A stretch of DNA of 64,000 nt, taken from assembly GCA_000012145.1 (NCBI GenBank), contig CP000053.1:1421149-1485148 (forward strand), in the 5' to 3' direction. The DNA is from Rickettsia felis URRWXCal2. GTDB lineage: Bacteria; Pseudomonadota; Alphaproteobacteria; Rickettsiales; Rickettsiaceae. The notes under the pieces were generated by a model, which made no database searches, had not been told where the DNA came from, and saw only the letters and a list, made by a program, of their open reading frames with translations. Positions 7,895 to 17,607 of the stretch are shown here, piece after piece (the first letter of the stretch is position 1; each line of letters opens with the position of its first letter). Both the position numbers and the translations under genes were made by a program.

Positions 7895-9462
7895 AACAAG
7901 TCTTGAGTAAAGCATCAGATAAATTAAATAAAATAGGTATCAGTTCGTCGCAATTAGAAGCACGAATCTTACTACGGTATGTTATAAATAAACCTATCGA
8001 ATATTTGCTTATTAATCTTGATGAGCAGTTAAATGAAGTTGAGATAGAAGCTTTTGAAAAACTGTTAGAGAGAAGATTAAAGCATGAACCGATAGCGTAT
8101 ATTATAGGCATTAAAGAATTTTACTCACGTGAATTTATTGTTAATAAACATGTGTTAATCCCCCGTGCGGATACGGAGGTTTTGGTTGATGTATGTGTAC
8201 ATAAATCTTCATTGCGAGCGACTAAAAGGAGCGTGGCAATCTCAGGAATTTTGTCTAAGATTGCTTCGTCTACGCCTATGGCGTCTTCTCGCAATGACGA
8301 ATACACAAAAATCCTCGAACTCGGTACAGGTAGCGGTTGCATTGCTATCAGCCTATTATGTGAACTACCAAACGCTAGGGTAGTAGCTACTGATATCAGT
8401 CTTGATGCTATAGAAGTTGCTAGAAATAATGCTCTAAAATATCACGTAACGGATCGAATTCAGATTATTCACAGTAATTGGTTTGAAAATCTAGGAAAGC
8501 AAAAATTTGATGTTATAGTTAGCAACCCGCCATATATCTCTACAGACGAAAAACCAGAAATGGCACTTGAGACACTAAACCACGAGCCGTATATTGCATT
8601 ATTTGCTGAAGAAGATGGCTTGCAGGCTTACCGCATAATTGCCGAAAATGCAAAAAAATTCTTAAAACCAAACGGTAAGATTGTATTAGAAATAGGCTTT
8701 AAACAAGAAGAAGCGGTAACCCAAATTTTCTTAAGTAATGGTTATAATATTGAAAGCGTTTATAAGGATCTACAAGGTCACAGTAGAGTAATATTATTTT
8801 CTCCTATTAATCTCAATCGTTCATATGCAAGGCGAATCGGTAAAAGCTTATCAGGGCTGCAACAAAATTTATTAGATAACGAACTACCGAAATATTTATT
8901 TTCCAAAGAAAAGCTTATTGATGAAAAACGTAAAATCTTTTTAGAAATAGGTTTTGGTATGGGCGAGCATTTCATTAACCAAGCCAAAATGAATCCTGAT
9001 GCACTTTTTATCGGGGTAGAGGTATATTTAAACGGCGTTGCAAATGTTTTAAAGCTTGCGAGTGAGCAGAATATCACAAATTTTTTATTATTTCCTAACA
9101 ATTTAGATTTTATATTAAACGATTTACCAAATAATAGTTTAGATGGAATTTATATTTTATTTCCTGATCCATGGATAAAAAATAAGCAAAAAAAGAAACG
9201 TATTTTCAATAAAGAACGGCTTAAGATTTTACAGGATAAACTAAAAGATAACGGTAATTTAGTATTTGCTTCCGATATCGAAAATTATTTTTATGAAGCA
9301 ATAGAGTTAATAGAGCAGAACAGTAATTTTAAAATTATGAATAAAAATAATTATTTAAAGCCGCATGATAATTATGTAATTACCAAATATCATCAAAAAG
9401 CTATTAAGGCGAATAGAATACCGAGATTTATAATTTTGCAGCACGTTTCAGGCGATCATTAA
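7879..9462 (+). CDS. prmC/trmB: PrmC-TrmB fusion: release-factor Gln and tRNA G46 methyltransferase
   Basis: 527 aa from GTG at 7879, with AGGAG 13 bases upstream. The N-terminal half is PrmC (HemK), which methylates the GGQ glutamine of release factors: SAM motif ILELGTGSG at 145-153 and catalytic NPPY at 216-219. The C-terminal half is TrmB, the tRNA m7G46 methyltransferase: LEIGFGMGEHF near 355-365 and FPDPW at 428-432. An F1 repeat is translated in frame at residues ~111-141 (SSLRATKRSVAIS..ASSRND), just before the PrmC SAM motif. The fusion is usual in Rickettsia. It overlaps the mazF remnant upstream and the convergent tsaC downstream by 35 bases. Confidence 0.93.
   Translation: MQYSIKQVLSKASDKLNKIGISSSQLEARILLRYVINKPIEYLLINLDEQLNEVEIEAFEKLLERRLKHEPIAYIIGIKEFYSREFIVNKHVLIPRADTEVLVDVCVHKSSLRATKRSVAISGILSKIASSTPMASSRNDEYTKILELGTGSGCIAISLLCELPNARVVATDISLDAIEVARNNALKYHVTDRIQIIHSNWFENLGKQKFDVIVSNPPYISTDEKPEMALETLNHEPYIALFAEEDGLQAYRIIAENAKKFLKPNGKIVLEIGFKQEEAVTQIFLSNGYNIESVYKDLQGHSRVILFSPINLNRSYARRIGKSLSGLQQNLLDNELPKYLFSKEKLIDEKRKIFLEIGFGMGEHFINQAKMNPDALFIGVEVYLNGVANVLKLASEQNITNFLLFPNNLDFILNDLPNNSLDGIYILFPDPWIKNKQKKKRIFNKERLKILQDKLKDNGNLVFASDIENYFYEAIELIEQNSNFKIMNKNNYLKPHDNYVITKYHQKAIKANRIPRFIILQHVSGDH
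8209..8299. repeat. F1 palindromic repeat translated inside prmC
   Basis: TCATTGCGAGCGACTAAAAG at the left and TCTTCTCGCAATGACGA at the right match the intergenic F1 copies. It adds about 30 residues to PrmC without a stop or frame change. Confidence 0.85.
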
Positions 9463-10363
9463 TTGCAGCCCCTATATTCACTCGAGGTATAGGAGCAACT
9501 GCTATACCTCTTACATCATGAGAGGCAGCATAATCATCAAGTATTCTTAAATAAGCGTAAAGATTTGCAGCAGCTTCTATAAGTTCACCTTTAAGGCTTA
9601 AGTTTAATGAAAATTTTCCCGTAAGATTACTATTGCCAAAATTTAATCCAATTTCTCTATCCTCTAAATTTGTAGCATTTAATCTAACCGGCACATTAGG
9701 AGAATAGTGCTTTGCAAGCATTCCAGGAGCTTTTACAACGTCATTTGTTACTTTAAAAACTTTTACCCCAAGTACTTCTTCTAAAATTTCAGCAGTTATA
9801 AAGCCCTCTCTTAGTATAGTAGGAGTAGCGGTTGTTGTATCGATTATCGTTGACTCTAAACCATATTCAGATTGATAAATTTCAGGTGCTAAAATAAAAA
9901 TTTCCTGATTATCCTTAAAATGTTTTGTAACATGCTCGGCGTTAGTCGGACTAATATAGTTTGAAGGGTTAGCACTTGGGGCGGCTATAGGTACACCTGA
10001 TTGTCTGATAAGTTCTAATGCTAGCGGATAAGACGGTATCCGAATCGCTATTGTATTAAGCCCTGCCGTTACACTAGGAGCAATATTTGCATTCTCTTTT
10101 AAAGAGACAACTATAGATAATGGTCCAGGCCAAAATTTTTCTGCTATTTTTGTAGCTAAATCATTAAACTCGCCTATTTCTTTTGCTTGCTCTATGGATG
10201 ATACATGCACAATAAGCGGATTAATAGCAGGACGATTTTTAAACTGAAAAATCTTTAAACACGCCTCATTATTTGTAGCATCTGCTCCAATTCCATAAAC
10301 TGTTTCGGTTGGAAAAACAACTACCTTGCCGGATTTTATAAATTGAACTGCTTTACTGAACAT
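9428..10363 (-). CDS. tsaC: threonylcarbamoyladenylate synthase (TsaC/Sua5)
   Basis: 311 aa from the ATG at 10363 (MFSKAVQFIKSGKVVVFPTE). The frame stays open to 10513, but those 50 extra codons run through an F3 repeat and are not homologous. The YrdC domain shows FPTETVYGIGADATN, KNRPAINPLIVHV, PGPLSIV and the threonine/ATP-site segment AAPSANPS. A C-terminal Sua5 domain with APGMLAKHYSP follows, so this is the long Sua5 form. It makes the threonylcarbamoyl-AMP used for the t6A37 modification of tRNA. It is convergent with and overlaps prmC-trmB. Confidence 0.93.
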   Translation of the reverse strand: MFSKAVQFIKSGKVVVFPTETVYGIGADATNNEACLKIFQFKNRPAINPLIVHVSSIEQAKEIGEFNDLATKIAEKFWPGPLSIVVSLKENANIAPSVTAGLNTIAIRIPSYPLALELIRQSGVPIAAPSANPSNYISPTNAEHVTKHFKDNQEIFILAPEIYQSEYGLESTIIDTTTATPTILREGFITAEILEEVLGVKVFKVTNDVVKAPGMLAKHYSPNVPVRLNATNLEDREIGLNFGNSNLTGKFSLNLSLKGELIEAAANLYAYLRILDDYAASHDVRGIAVAPIPRVNIGAAINDRLKRAAKL

Positions 10364-10395
10364 TAATTTAGTTATTTTGGTTTTTACTAATTCAG

Positions 10396-10495
10396 TGTCA
10401 TACCGTGGCCCCTCCACGGTATCCAGAAAAACAACTAAAAATATCAATAATATTGATATTTTAACTGGATCCCGTGAATAAATCACGGGATGACA
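10396..10495. repeat. F3 palindromic repeat
   Basis: TGTCATACCGTGG at the left and CACGGGATGACA at the right, with inner arms around TATCCAG and CTGGATCCCG and an AT-rich centre AATATCAATAATATTGATAT. It lies between glyS and tsaC. Confidence 0.8.
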
Positions 10496-10541
10496 GAGGT
10501 AGAAGTGATTCACACATCAATGCCATACGAGGATAACGAGT

Positions 10542-12536
10542 CTACAGACGACAAAACTTAGCTACTTTATCAAATAACTCGCAAATATTATGTAATAACG
10601 ATAAGCGATTTTCTGCGATTTTTGGATCAGGATCATTAACTAGTACATTATCAAAAAAGCTAGTAATTGGAGTTAATAGAAACGATAATAAATTTAAAGC
10701 TTTGTTGTAATCTTTATCTGATATACTACTTGTAACCTGTGGAGAAATTTTTTGCATCACTTCAAATAATTCTTTCTCAGGTTGTGTACTAAAGAGGCTC
10801 GCATCAACTAAACCGGTAATTTTCTGACCATCAATTATATTACTTGCTCGTTTGTAAGCATTTAATAATTGCTTGCCTGCGTCTTCTACTAAAAATTCTT
10901 TTAACGAATCAAGCTTAAATTTTGTATCTACTAAATTTAAGTCAAGAGCTGCATTAATTAATGCAATATCATAGTCATTTTTAAAGTAAAATTTTGCTCT
11001 TTCTTCAAAGAAAGATGTTATTAAATCTTTATCTGCTGAATTTCCATATAACTTTAAGGAAAAAATAATTAAATCATTTAAATTTAGCTCTAATTTATTT
11101 TCAAGTATTATTCTTATTATGCCAAGAGCTTGACGTCTTAAGGCATATGGATCGCCTGAACCTGTTGGGGCTTCACCCGCTATCATTAGACCGACTAAAC
11201 TATCCACCTTATCGGCTAAAGCAAGCAGTGCTGCATTTCCACCTGGTACATTATCGCTCAAACCTTGCGGTTTATAATGATCTTTGATTGCAGCGGCTAC
11301 TTCTTCGCCTAATCCCTCATGTTTTGCATAATAATAGCCCATAATACCTTGCAAATCAGGAAATTCTCCAACCATCTCAGAAACAAGATCGCTTTTGCAA
11401 AGTTTAGCTGCTGTAATTAAATCTGTATTGTCTAGAGCTGTATAACTACAAATTTTAGCTACACGCTCAACTTTTTCTCTTAAATTACCAAGTTTTGCAT
11501 GAAACGTTACAGCTTCTAATTTACCTAATCTTGATTCTAAAGTTTTAGCTATATCTTGTTTATAAAAATATAAAGCATCCGAAAGACGTGCAGATAGCAC
11601 TTTTTCATTACCTTTAATAACGAGTTCGGCATTTGCAAATCTACCATTACTGACAAAGAGAAAATATTGTGCGAAATTTCCTTCTTTATCGAATAGACAG
11701 AAATATTTCTGATGTGTACGCATCGAAGAAATAAGTACTTCTTTAGGTAGCTCTAAGAATTTTTGTGGGATTTTTCCAAGTAGCACAACAGGAAATTCAC
11801 TAAGCCCTGCTACTTCTTCAATTAAACGATTATCTTCTTTTATGTTTAGATTACGAGAATTTGCCAGTTCCAATAAACCTGTTTTAATTATTTCTTCTCT
11901 CTTTGTTCTTTCTAAAATAACGTGATTTTCTGAAAGCTTATTTTTGTAATCCTCAAAATCTGTTACTTCTAATTTTTTATTATCAGTTAAGCGATAGCGA
12001 TGCCCGTACGCAATATTATTAGCCGTTAAATGCCCAAATTGCAGTGGTAGTACTTCGCCATCAAATATACATAAAATATTTCTCAGAGGTCTAATCCATT
12101 TTATTTTGTAATCACCCCAAAACATCGATTTTGCCCAGCTATATTTATTAATAGCCTCTATAATAATCTCCGGCAAAATTTCTTTTATCTCTCTTTCTTC
12201 TGTCTTTTTGACAAAGAAATAATATAGCTGATTATTAATTAATTTAGTAGAAAGCTCTAATTTACTAACGTTATGAGCTTTACAAAACCCATTAATTGCA
12301 GCTTCCGGAGCATCTATGCTCGGTCCTTTAATTTCCGTTTCTTTTGGTAGAGTTACTTTCGGTAAGTGGGTAGCATACAATGTTATCCTACGAGGTCCTG
12401 CAAACGCTTGTACTTTTGCAAATATTTCGTTTTCTTCAAAAATTTTCGTGAATATGTTTAAATAACCCTCTTCAGCATTTTTTTGCATGAATGCAGGTAT
12501 TTCTTCACTAAATAGCTCTAATAATAATTCACTCAC
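10542..12536 (-). CDS. glyS: glycyl-tRNA synthetase beta subunit
   Basis: 664 aa, usual size for the beta chain of the alpha2-beta2 bacterial enzyme. It begins [21 protein letters not shown], the conserved N-terminus, and contains HQKYFCLFD, the HD-like region DKVDSLVGL and [14 protein letters not shown], and a C-terminal anticodon-binding domain. It charges tRNA-Gly together with the alpha chain encoded just upstream. Its start overlaps the glyQ stop by 8 bases, so translation is coupled. Confidence 0.97.
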   Translation of the reverse strand: MSELLLELFSEEIPAFMQKNAEEGYLNIFTKIFEENEIFAKVQAFAGPRRITLYATHLPKVTLPKETEIKGPSIDAPEAAINGFCKAHNVSKLELSTKLINNQLYYFFVKKTEEREIKEILPEIIIEAINKYSWAKSMFWGDYKIKWIRPLRNILCIFDGEVLPLQFGHLTANNIAYGHRYRLTDNKKLEVTDFEDYKNKLSENHVILERTKREEIIKTGLLELANSRNLNIKEDNRLIEEVAGLSEFPVVLLGKIPQKFLELPKEVLISSMRTHQKYFCLFDKEGNFAQYFLFVSNGRFANAELVIKGNEKVLSARLSDALYFYKQDIAKTLESRLGKLEAVTFHAKLGNLREKVERVAKICSYTALDNTDLITAAKLCKSDLVSEMVGEFPDLQGIMGYYYAKHEGLGEEVAAAIKDHYKPQGLSDNVPGGNAALLALADKVDSLVGLMIAGEAPTGSGDPYALRRQALGIIRIILENKLELNLNDLIIFSLKLYGNSADKDLITSFFEERAKFYFKNDYDIALINAALDLNLVDTKFKLDSLKEFLVEDAGKQLLNAYKRASNIIDGQKITGLVDASLFSTQPEKELFEVMQKISPQVTSSISDKDYNKALNLLSFLLTPITSFFDNVLVNDPDPKIAENRLSLLHNICELFDKVAKFCRL

Positions 12537-13398
12537 CGCTTAACTCCAACCATTTCATACAACAAATTTTAGCTAAGTGCCGTACTCTTAAAATATAAGA
12601 GGCACGCTCAGTAACGCTAATTACCCCAAGTGCATTTAGTTGATTAAATGTATGACTTGCCTTAAGGCATTCATCATAAGCAGCTAACGGCACATCTCCG
12701 TCAACCAGTCTTTTGCATTCCTCTTCACTATCTTTGAAATGTCGCAGTAACATTTTACTATTTGCAAGCTCTAAATTATATTTTGAAAATTGTCTTTCAG
12801 CCTCAAAATCCACTTCACCGTATTTTAAAGCTTTTTCTCCTATTTGCCCATTCCAATCAAGTTCTTTTACTTCATCGACACCTTGAATATATAACGCAAG
12901 TCTCTCTAAGCCATAAGTGATTTCACCGGCAACGGGACGACATTCAATACCGCCGATTTGCTGCATATAAGTAAATTGGGATACTTCCATACCGTTACAC
13001 CATACTTCCCAGCCAAGCCCTGCAGCACCTAAGGTTGGCGATTCCCAATCATCTTCGACAAAACGAATATCATGTTTTTTTAAATCTATTCCTAAACATT
13101 CTAAACTTTTAAGATATAGCTCTTGAATATTATCCGGCGATGGCTTTAAGATAACCTGAAACTGATAGTAATGTTGCATTCTGTTAGGGTGCATGCCGTA
13201 TCTGCTATCGCCTGGTCTTCTTGATGGCTGAACATATGCAACAGACCAAGGTTTTGAGCCAAGACATCTAAGTACCGTTGCAGGGTGAAACGTACCTGCT
13301 CCAACATGTGCATCGTAAGGCTGCAAGATTGCACAGCCGTAATCCTGCCAGTAATTTTGCAAGGCTAGTATAATTTGCTGAAATGATAGTTTTTTCAT
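12529..13398 (-). CDS. glyQ: glycyl-tRNA synthetase alpha subunit
   Basis: 289 aa. It starts [22 protein letters not shown] and carries [31 protein letters not shown] (class II motif 2 region), the glycine-site segment [20 protein letters not shown] and [11 protein letters not shown] (motif 3). It holds the catalytic site for Gly-AMP formation. It is the first gene of the glyQ-glyS operon, with a small gene 14 bases upstream on the same strand. Confidence 0.97.
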   Translation of the reverse strand: MKKLSFQQIILALQNYWQDYGCAILQPYDAHVGAGTFHPATVLRCLGSKPWSVAYVQPSRRPGDSRYGMHPNRMQHYYQFQVILKPSPDNIQELYLKSLECLGIDLKKHDIRFVEDDWESPTLGAAGLGWEVWCNGMEVSQFTYMQQIGGIECRPVAGEITYGLERLALYIQGVDEVKELDWNGQIGEKALKYGEVDFEAERQFSKYNLELANSKMLLRHFKDSEEECKRLVDGDVPLAAYDECLKASHTFNQLNALGVISVTERASYILRVRHLAKICCMKWLELSGE

Positions 13399-13411
13399 AA
13401 GAAGTTATATA

Positions 13412-13588
13412 TTAGAACTCAAATTCTCTAGCTTTGCCTTTTGCTCTTTGAATATCTAATTCATCACATTTAGCCATACTGAGTAAATGCTCTATGAAAC
13501 TAAGTTTTGTAGGTTTCTTATCCTCTATCTCTGTAGATGCAATTGTTTTTGTATCGTTTTTATTAGTATCTTGTTCCGAATATTGCAT
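13412..13588 (-). CDS. small hypothetical protein (58 aa), antitoxin-like tail
   Basis: The ATG at 13588 gives MQYSEQDTNKNDTKTIASTE. An in-frame extension to 13630 begins in less likely sequence. The C-terminus (LSFIEHLLSMAKCDELDIQR, ending REFEF) resembles the toxin-binding tails of VapB/Phd-type antitoxins, but no DNA-binding domain and no toxin gene is present. This is inference from general sequence pattern. It lies 14 bases upstream of glyQ and may be a relic or a small rickettsial protein of unknown role. Confidence 0.45.
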   Translation of the reverse strand: MQYSEQDTNKNDTKTIASTEIEDKKPTKLSFIEHLLSMAKCDELDIQRAKGKAREFEF

Positions 13589-13644
13589 AATTTTAATATT
13601 TAATGTTAGTTTAAAATAATGTTGTTGCATAGCTCATATTTTTT

Positions 13645-13736
13645 CGTCATTGCGAGGAAATTACGTAGTAATTGACGAAGCAATCTCAGGATATTTGACG
13701 AGATTGCCACGCAGCCTACGGCTGCTCGCAATGACG
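13645..13736. repeat. F1 palindromic repeat
   Basis: CGTCATTGCGAGG at the left and CTCGCAATGACG at the right, with inner arms GCAATCTCAGG and GAGATTGCCACG. It separates queH from the small gene before glyQ. Confidence 0.88.
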
Positions 13737-13757
13737 AAATAGCATAACACAAAGTTC

Positions 13758-14387
13758 TTAATAATACTCCTTACCGATCTCGATTTTAGGACGGTTATTA
13801 GCTACCCGCCAATCGTTAGTATCACGGAAAGAATAAACACAGCCGCAAAATTCTTGTTTATAAAAATTCTCTTCTTTGGCGATTTCATACATCCTACTAG
13901 CACCACCGTCTTTACGCCAATTATAAGTCCAATATGTTATCCCCTCATAATGAGATGCGGCTCTAATTCCTGATTCATTAATTTGGTTCATATCTTTCCA
14001 TCTAGAAATACCAAGCGAACTAGTTATAACCTTAAAACCGTTTTCATAAGCATATAAAGCCGTACGCTCGAAACGCATATCAAAACACATTGTGCAGCGT
14101 TTACCTCTCTCAGGCTCAAACTCCATCCCTTTAGCACGCCTAAACCAATTTTGCGGATCATAATCTGCGTCGATAAATTCTATATTATGCTTCTCAGCAA
14201 ACTTAATATTTTCATTCTTACGAAGCTCATATTCTTTTTTAGGATGAATATTAGGATTATAGAAAAAAAGCGTAAACTTAATACCGGTATCGATCATTTT
14301 CTCCATTAAAGGACTAACGCACGGAGCACAACAACAATGTAGTAAAACCTTACTTTCACCATCCGGTACTTCAAAAATTTCACTCAT
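13758..14387 (-). CDS. queH: epoxyqueuosine reductase QueH
   Basis: 209 aa, DUF208 family. It has the N-terminal LLHCCCAPC (Cys18-20 and Cys23), a second pair in [16 protein letters not shown] and a third in EFCGCVYS. These are the iron-sulfur and metal-binding cysteines of QueH, the non-B12 enzyme that reduces epoxyqueuosine to queuosine in tRNA. It starts 2 bases after the stop of the MFS gene on the same strand, so the two are probably co-transcribed. Confidence 0.9.
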   Translation of the reverse strand: MSEIFEVPDGESKVLLHCCCAPCVSPLMEKMIDTGIKFTLFFYNPNIHPKKEYELRKNENIKFAEKHNIEFIDADYDPQNWFRRAKGMEFEPERGKRCTMCFDMRFERTALYAYENGFKVITSSLGISRWKDMNQINESGIRAASHYEGITYWTYNWRKDGGASRMYEIAKEENFYKQEFCGCVYSFRDTNDWRVANNRPKIEIGKEYY

Positions 14388-14389
14388 GA

Positions 14390-15637
14390 TTAGCTGACCA
14401 AATTCTTTTTATATGTCTCTTTATAGAATTTTAGGATTATAGAAGATAACAAAGCAAGTGCAATTAAATAATATGCAATAGCATAATTGTCTCCGGTAAC
14501 TTTCGTTAGTATCATTGCTAACATTGGAGCAGTACCGCCAAATATAGCAGCTGCAAGGTTGTATGAAAGTGCAACACCGGTAAATCTTATGCTAGTTGGA
14601 AATATCTCTACTAAAACCGTTGGGATAGGTCCCATATAAATAGCGATAATTCCAGCAAATATTACTTGAGATATTATGGCTAAAGTAAAATTCATTGATC
14701 CTAAGGCTAGAAAAATAGGATAGACTGATAAAATTAACAAGATAATCCCCCATATTAGTACAGGACGCCGCCCCACTTTATCCGAAACATACGCAGATAT
14801 AGGAAATACTATCATCATTACGATTAATATTATACTACTAACAATTGTGCTTTGCTGACTAGTATAACCAAGCGTTTGCATAAAATTACCGATAAAAACC
14901 GTAGAAGTATAAAAAGGAGCAGTTACGGTAATATAAAGACCAAGTGCGATAATTAGTTCTTTTGGGTATTTTGTTAATGTTTCTCGTAAAGGAAAACGTG
15001 CTAAACGCCCTGTTTCCTTAGCTTTTTTATAAATAGGACTTTCTGCTAGGTTTTTTCTAATATATAAACCTACAGAGCTAATAAATAAACCGGTAATAAA
15101 AGGTATTCTCCAACCCCATTCAAATAGCATATCGGCGGGCATAAAATAAGAAAAACCGGCTGCTGTAGCAAGTCCAAGCAGCATACCGCCACACATACTA
15201 ACGAATGAGCTACTCCCCGCAAGTCCTCGCTGCTCGAACGAAGCATGTTCTACAATATACGAAATACAACCGCTAAACTCCCCTCCTAAAGAAAAACCTT
15301 GTATGAGTCTTATAACAGTTAAAATAATAGGAGCGGCAATACCTATAGTTTTATAGCCTGGTAAGAGACCTATCCCGGCAGTCGGTATTGCCATAGTTAT
15401 AATACCCATTACCAAAGCGGTACGTCTGCCGAATCTATCACCGATATTACCGAAAATAATACCGCCGAGCGGTCGTACTATAAAGCCTGCAGCAAATACC
15501 GCAAAAGTTAAAGTCTCTCGTATTTCTGAATCCGGAAAAAAATGCTGCCCTATAATATAAGCAAATTGAGCATATAATGCATAATCATACCATTCTAAAG
15601 CATTGCCGATCATGCCGGATATTACTACTTTTCTCAT
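14390..15637 (-). CDS. MFS transporter, ProP/metabolite:H+ symporter type
   Basis: 415 aa with about 12 predicted membrane helices. Family marks are [14 protein letters not shown] at 12-25, the loop [18 protein letters not shown] and [14 protein letters not shown]. Rickettsia carry many ProP-like carriers, and the substrate (osmolyte, amino acid or dicarboxylate) cannot be read from sequence. It is upstream of queH in a probable two-gene operon. A second paralogue lies at 57192. Confidence 0.88.
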   Translation of the reverse strand: MRKVVISGMIGNALEWYDYALYAQFAYIIGQHFFPDSEIRETLTFAVFAAGFIVRPLGGIIFGNIGDRFGRRTALVMGIITMAIPTAGIGLLPGYKTIGIAAPIILTVIRLIQGFSLGGEFSGCISYIVEHASFEQRGLAGSSSFVSMCGGMLLGLATAAGFSYFMPADMLFEWGWRIPFITGLFISSVGLYIRKNLAESPIYKKAKETGRLARFPLRETLTKYPKELIIALGLYITVTAPFYTSTVFIGNFMQTLGYTSQQSTIVSSIILIVMMIVFPISAYVSDKVGRRPVLIWGIILLILSVYPIFLALGSMNFTLAIISQVIFAGIIAIYMGPIPTVLVEIFPTSIRFTGVALSYNLAAAIFGGTAPMLAMILTKVTGDNYAIAYYLIALALLSSIILKFYKETYKKNLVS

Positions 15638-15720
15638 TAAGTTATTTTATTGATTTTAAAAAAGATAATAAGAGGAATATTTTATATTCTCAAGTAAAAA
15701 CATAATCCGAACAAAATAAG

Positions 15721-15856
15721 AGAGTAGTTATACGAAGATCAAATTTAAAAAGAGCAAGGAGTCTGTAAGCCGAGGAGCGGAGCGTATATTAAACATTCAG
15801 CATCCGAGGACTTACAAAGACGACGTAGCCAATTTTTTAAGTGGGGCAAGTATACC
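15721..15856. repeat. F2 palindromic repeat
   Basis: AGCAAGGAGTCTGTAAGCCG, the GGAGCGTATATTAAA core and TCCGAGGACTTACAAAGACG are all present. The centre is slightly altered (ACATTCAG instead of ACGTGAG). It ends at the stop codon of the next gene. Confidence 0.85.
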
Positions 15857-16810
15857 CTATCTATGTTTTTCATTAACCACTTTCTTAGTTAATTTAGCAT
15901 TTATTTGAGAAGGAGAAACTTTAATATTTTGTTTGATGTTTTTTGTTTTTTCTTGAGATAGAAGACTTTCTTTATCATTTTGTAATGTTTTCATAAACTT
16001 ATCTATATTGCTTTGTTCTAGTTTTATTGCATTATCATTATTTAAAATTAATCCTCCAATTTTTTCACCAAGTTCAGGTGCATATCTGACTGCAAAAATC
16101 GATGCCGGTACAACTATGATAGAAAAAGCCGCTCCCGCAGTCGCAACACTAATTGCTCCGACTAATAAAGCACAAACAGCACCAGCGATTTTTCCGGTTG
16201 CTTGTTTAAATATATTACTTTTTTGTGTAAATGCTAAAGACATTTCTAATATTTTATTAAATTCTTTCTTTATATAGATTGTTGCTTCATCAATATTATT
16301 ATATTTCTTCATTGCATACATTACAGAAGCCTTAAATAATTTTTTATGAGATTCCGCATAATTTATTATTTTGTCAAAATTCTTCTCTTTTAAAAGAGTT
16401 TTAAATATATTTTTAATTTTTTCTTTTTCGGTACTATTTATTTTTTCATCTCCAAAATAAACTTCTACAAGATTTTCTGCTATTATATCTTGTGATTGCT
16501 CTAAAATATTATTCTTATTTTGCTCATTTTCGTCTTCAGAAGTAATCATTATTGCAAATAACTCTAATGCTACGGAAAAATTATCATCGTTAATAACCCG
16601 CATACCTAAATAATTTTTGAGTCTAAAAATACATTTATTAATATATTTTTCAGCTTCTGGTTTAGAATTAAGCCTTAGCGTATAATCTATAGCAAGCATA
16701 TTTGCAATAGTAGAGCAAGTAGATTTCGTAAGATTATTGACAAAATTATTAACAATATCTTTTTTAAATAAATTAGTATTTATGTTATAAAGTACTATTG
16801 CATTATTCAT
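15857..16810 (-). CDS. hypothetical protein with a glycine/alanine-rich hydrophobic hairpin
   Basis: 317 aa, not recognised. Residues 1-200 are mostly charged helices. Residues 208-241 form a long hydrophobic Gly/Ala stretch (GAVCALLVGAISVATAGAA then SIIVVPASIFAV) that could be a membrane hairpin. The C-terminal 60 residues are Lys-rich and disordered-looking. It starts 9 bases after the stop of the PilO-like gene on the same strand, so it is probably the third gene of that locus. There is no signal peptide. Confidence 0.65.
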   Translation of the reverse strand: MNNAIVLYNINTNLFKKDIVNNFVNNLTKSTCSTIANMLAIDYTLRLNSKPEAEKYINKCIFRLKNYLGMRVINDDNFSVALELFAIMITSEDENEQNKNNILEQSQDIIAENLVEVYFGDEKINSTEKEKIKNIFKTLLKEKNFDKIINYAESHKKLFKASVMYAMKKYNNIDEATIYIKKEFNKILEMSLAFTQKSNIFKQATGKIAGAVCALLVGAISVATAGAAFSIIVVPASIFAVRYAPELGEKIGGLILNNDNAIKLEQSNIDKFMKTLQNDKESLLSQEKTKNIKQNIKVSPSQINAKLTKKVVNEKHR

Positions 16811-16819
16811 TTTAGTAAT

Positions 16820-17458
16820 TTATTTTGAGGCTAATTCTCTGATATATAATATCAATTTAGCATAAATAAGATTAGAAGCATGATTCACTGAAAGTTTATA
16901 TATATTCTTAGGCGTTAACACTTCTTCATTACGCACTCGTACAAAAGATATAAGAGTATTAGGAGGCATATAAGAATAAATTTCAGAGAATATTTTTAAA
17001 AAAGTCAAAAAATCTGCACAGGCATATTTTATATTTATGCTATAATTATTTACATGAATCGATTCACCTTCTCCTCCTTCAATCGCCTGAACATTATTTT
17101 TAAAAAATACTGAATTTATAGATACGTCTATAGGTTCTACTAAATCATATTTATTACTTAAGCTTTTTATTTTAGGAATTAGTTCTTGATAATTTAAGCA
17201 ACTCACATTACTTGGAACGCTTAAATCTACATATTTTTTGTAAGATTCTAATATTTCTTCTTTAGAGTTAATGACAGAATAAAGCTTTAAAACTTCCTCT
17301 GTTAGATTTTCTTGTGAAACTTGTTTATCAAGAATAGATTTACTGTATTCTTGCTGGAAATTTTTTATTATCCAAATAGTTAAGGAAATAAAGAAGAAAT
17401 ATATAATAAATTGAAAGAATATAAGATTCTTTAAATACATAATATATTTTTCAAACAT
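16820..17458 (-). CDS. bitopic membrane protein, PilO/GspM-like architecture
   Basis: 212 aa with one membrane helix near residues 13-31 (FFQFIIYFFFISLTIWIIK), a coiled-coil-like stretch at about 35-75 and a periplasmic C-terminal domain. This layout, short cytoplasmic tail, single helix, coiled coil, small alpha/beta domain, is that of PilO and GspM. The gene before it (17608-19179) has the matching PilMN/GspL layout. Sequence motifs are too weak to assign the family, so the functional link is inference from architecture and order. Confidence 0.6.
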   Translation of the reverse strand: MFEKYIMYLKNLIFFQFIIYFFFISLTIWIIKNFQQEYSKSILDKQVSQENLTEEVLKLYSVINSKEEILESYKKYVDLSVPSNVSCLNYQELIPKIKSLSNKYDLVEPIDVSINSVFFKNNVQAIEGGEGESIHVNNYSINIKYACADFLTFLKIFSEIYSYMPPNTLISFVRVRNEEVLTPKNIYKLSVNHASNLIYAKLILYIRELASK

Positions 17459-17492
17459 TATCTTTACCTTGGGTTATTAGGCTTTGGTTTTT

Positions 17493-17595
17493 CGTCATTG
17501 CGAGAAGAATTACATAGTAATTCGACGAAGCAATCTCAGGAACTTGTTATTATTTCATGAGATTGCCACGCGATCAAAGATCGCTCGCAATGACG
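17493..17595. repeat. F1 palindromic repeat
   Basis: CGTCATTGCGAGAAGAATTA at the left and CGCTCGCAATGACG at the right. It lies between two genes that would otherwise form one transcription unit. Confidence 0.88.
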
Positions 17596-17607
17596 TTTTT
17601 AGTTTAA

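Noticed and set aside
13412..13588. A fifth complete toxin-antitoxin locus before glyQ
   Set aside because: Only a tail-like resemblance to antitoxins is seen, with no DNA-binding domain and no toxin frame nearby.
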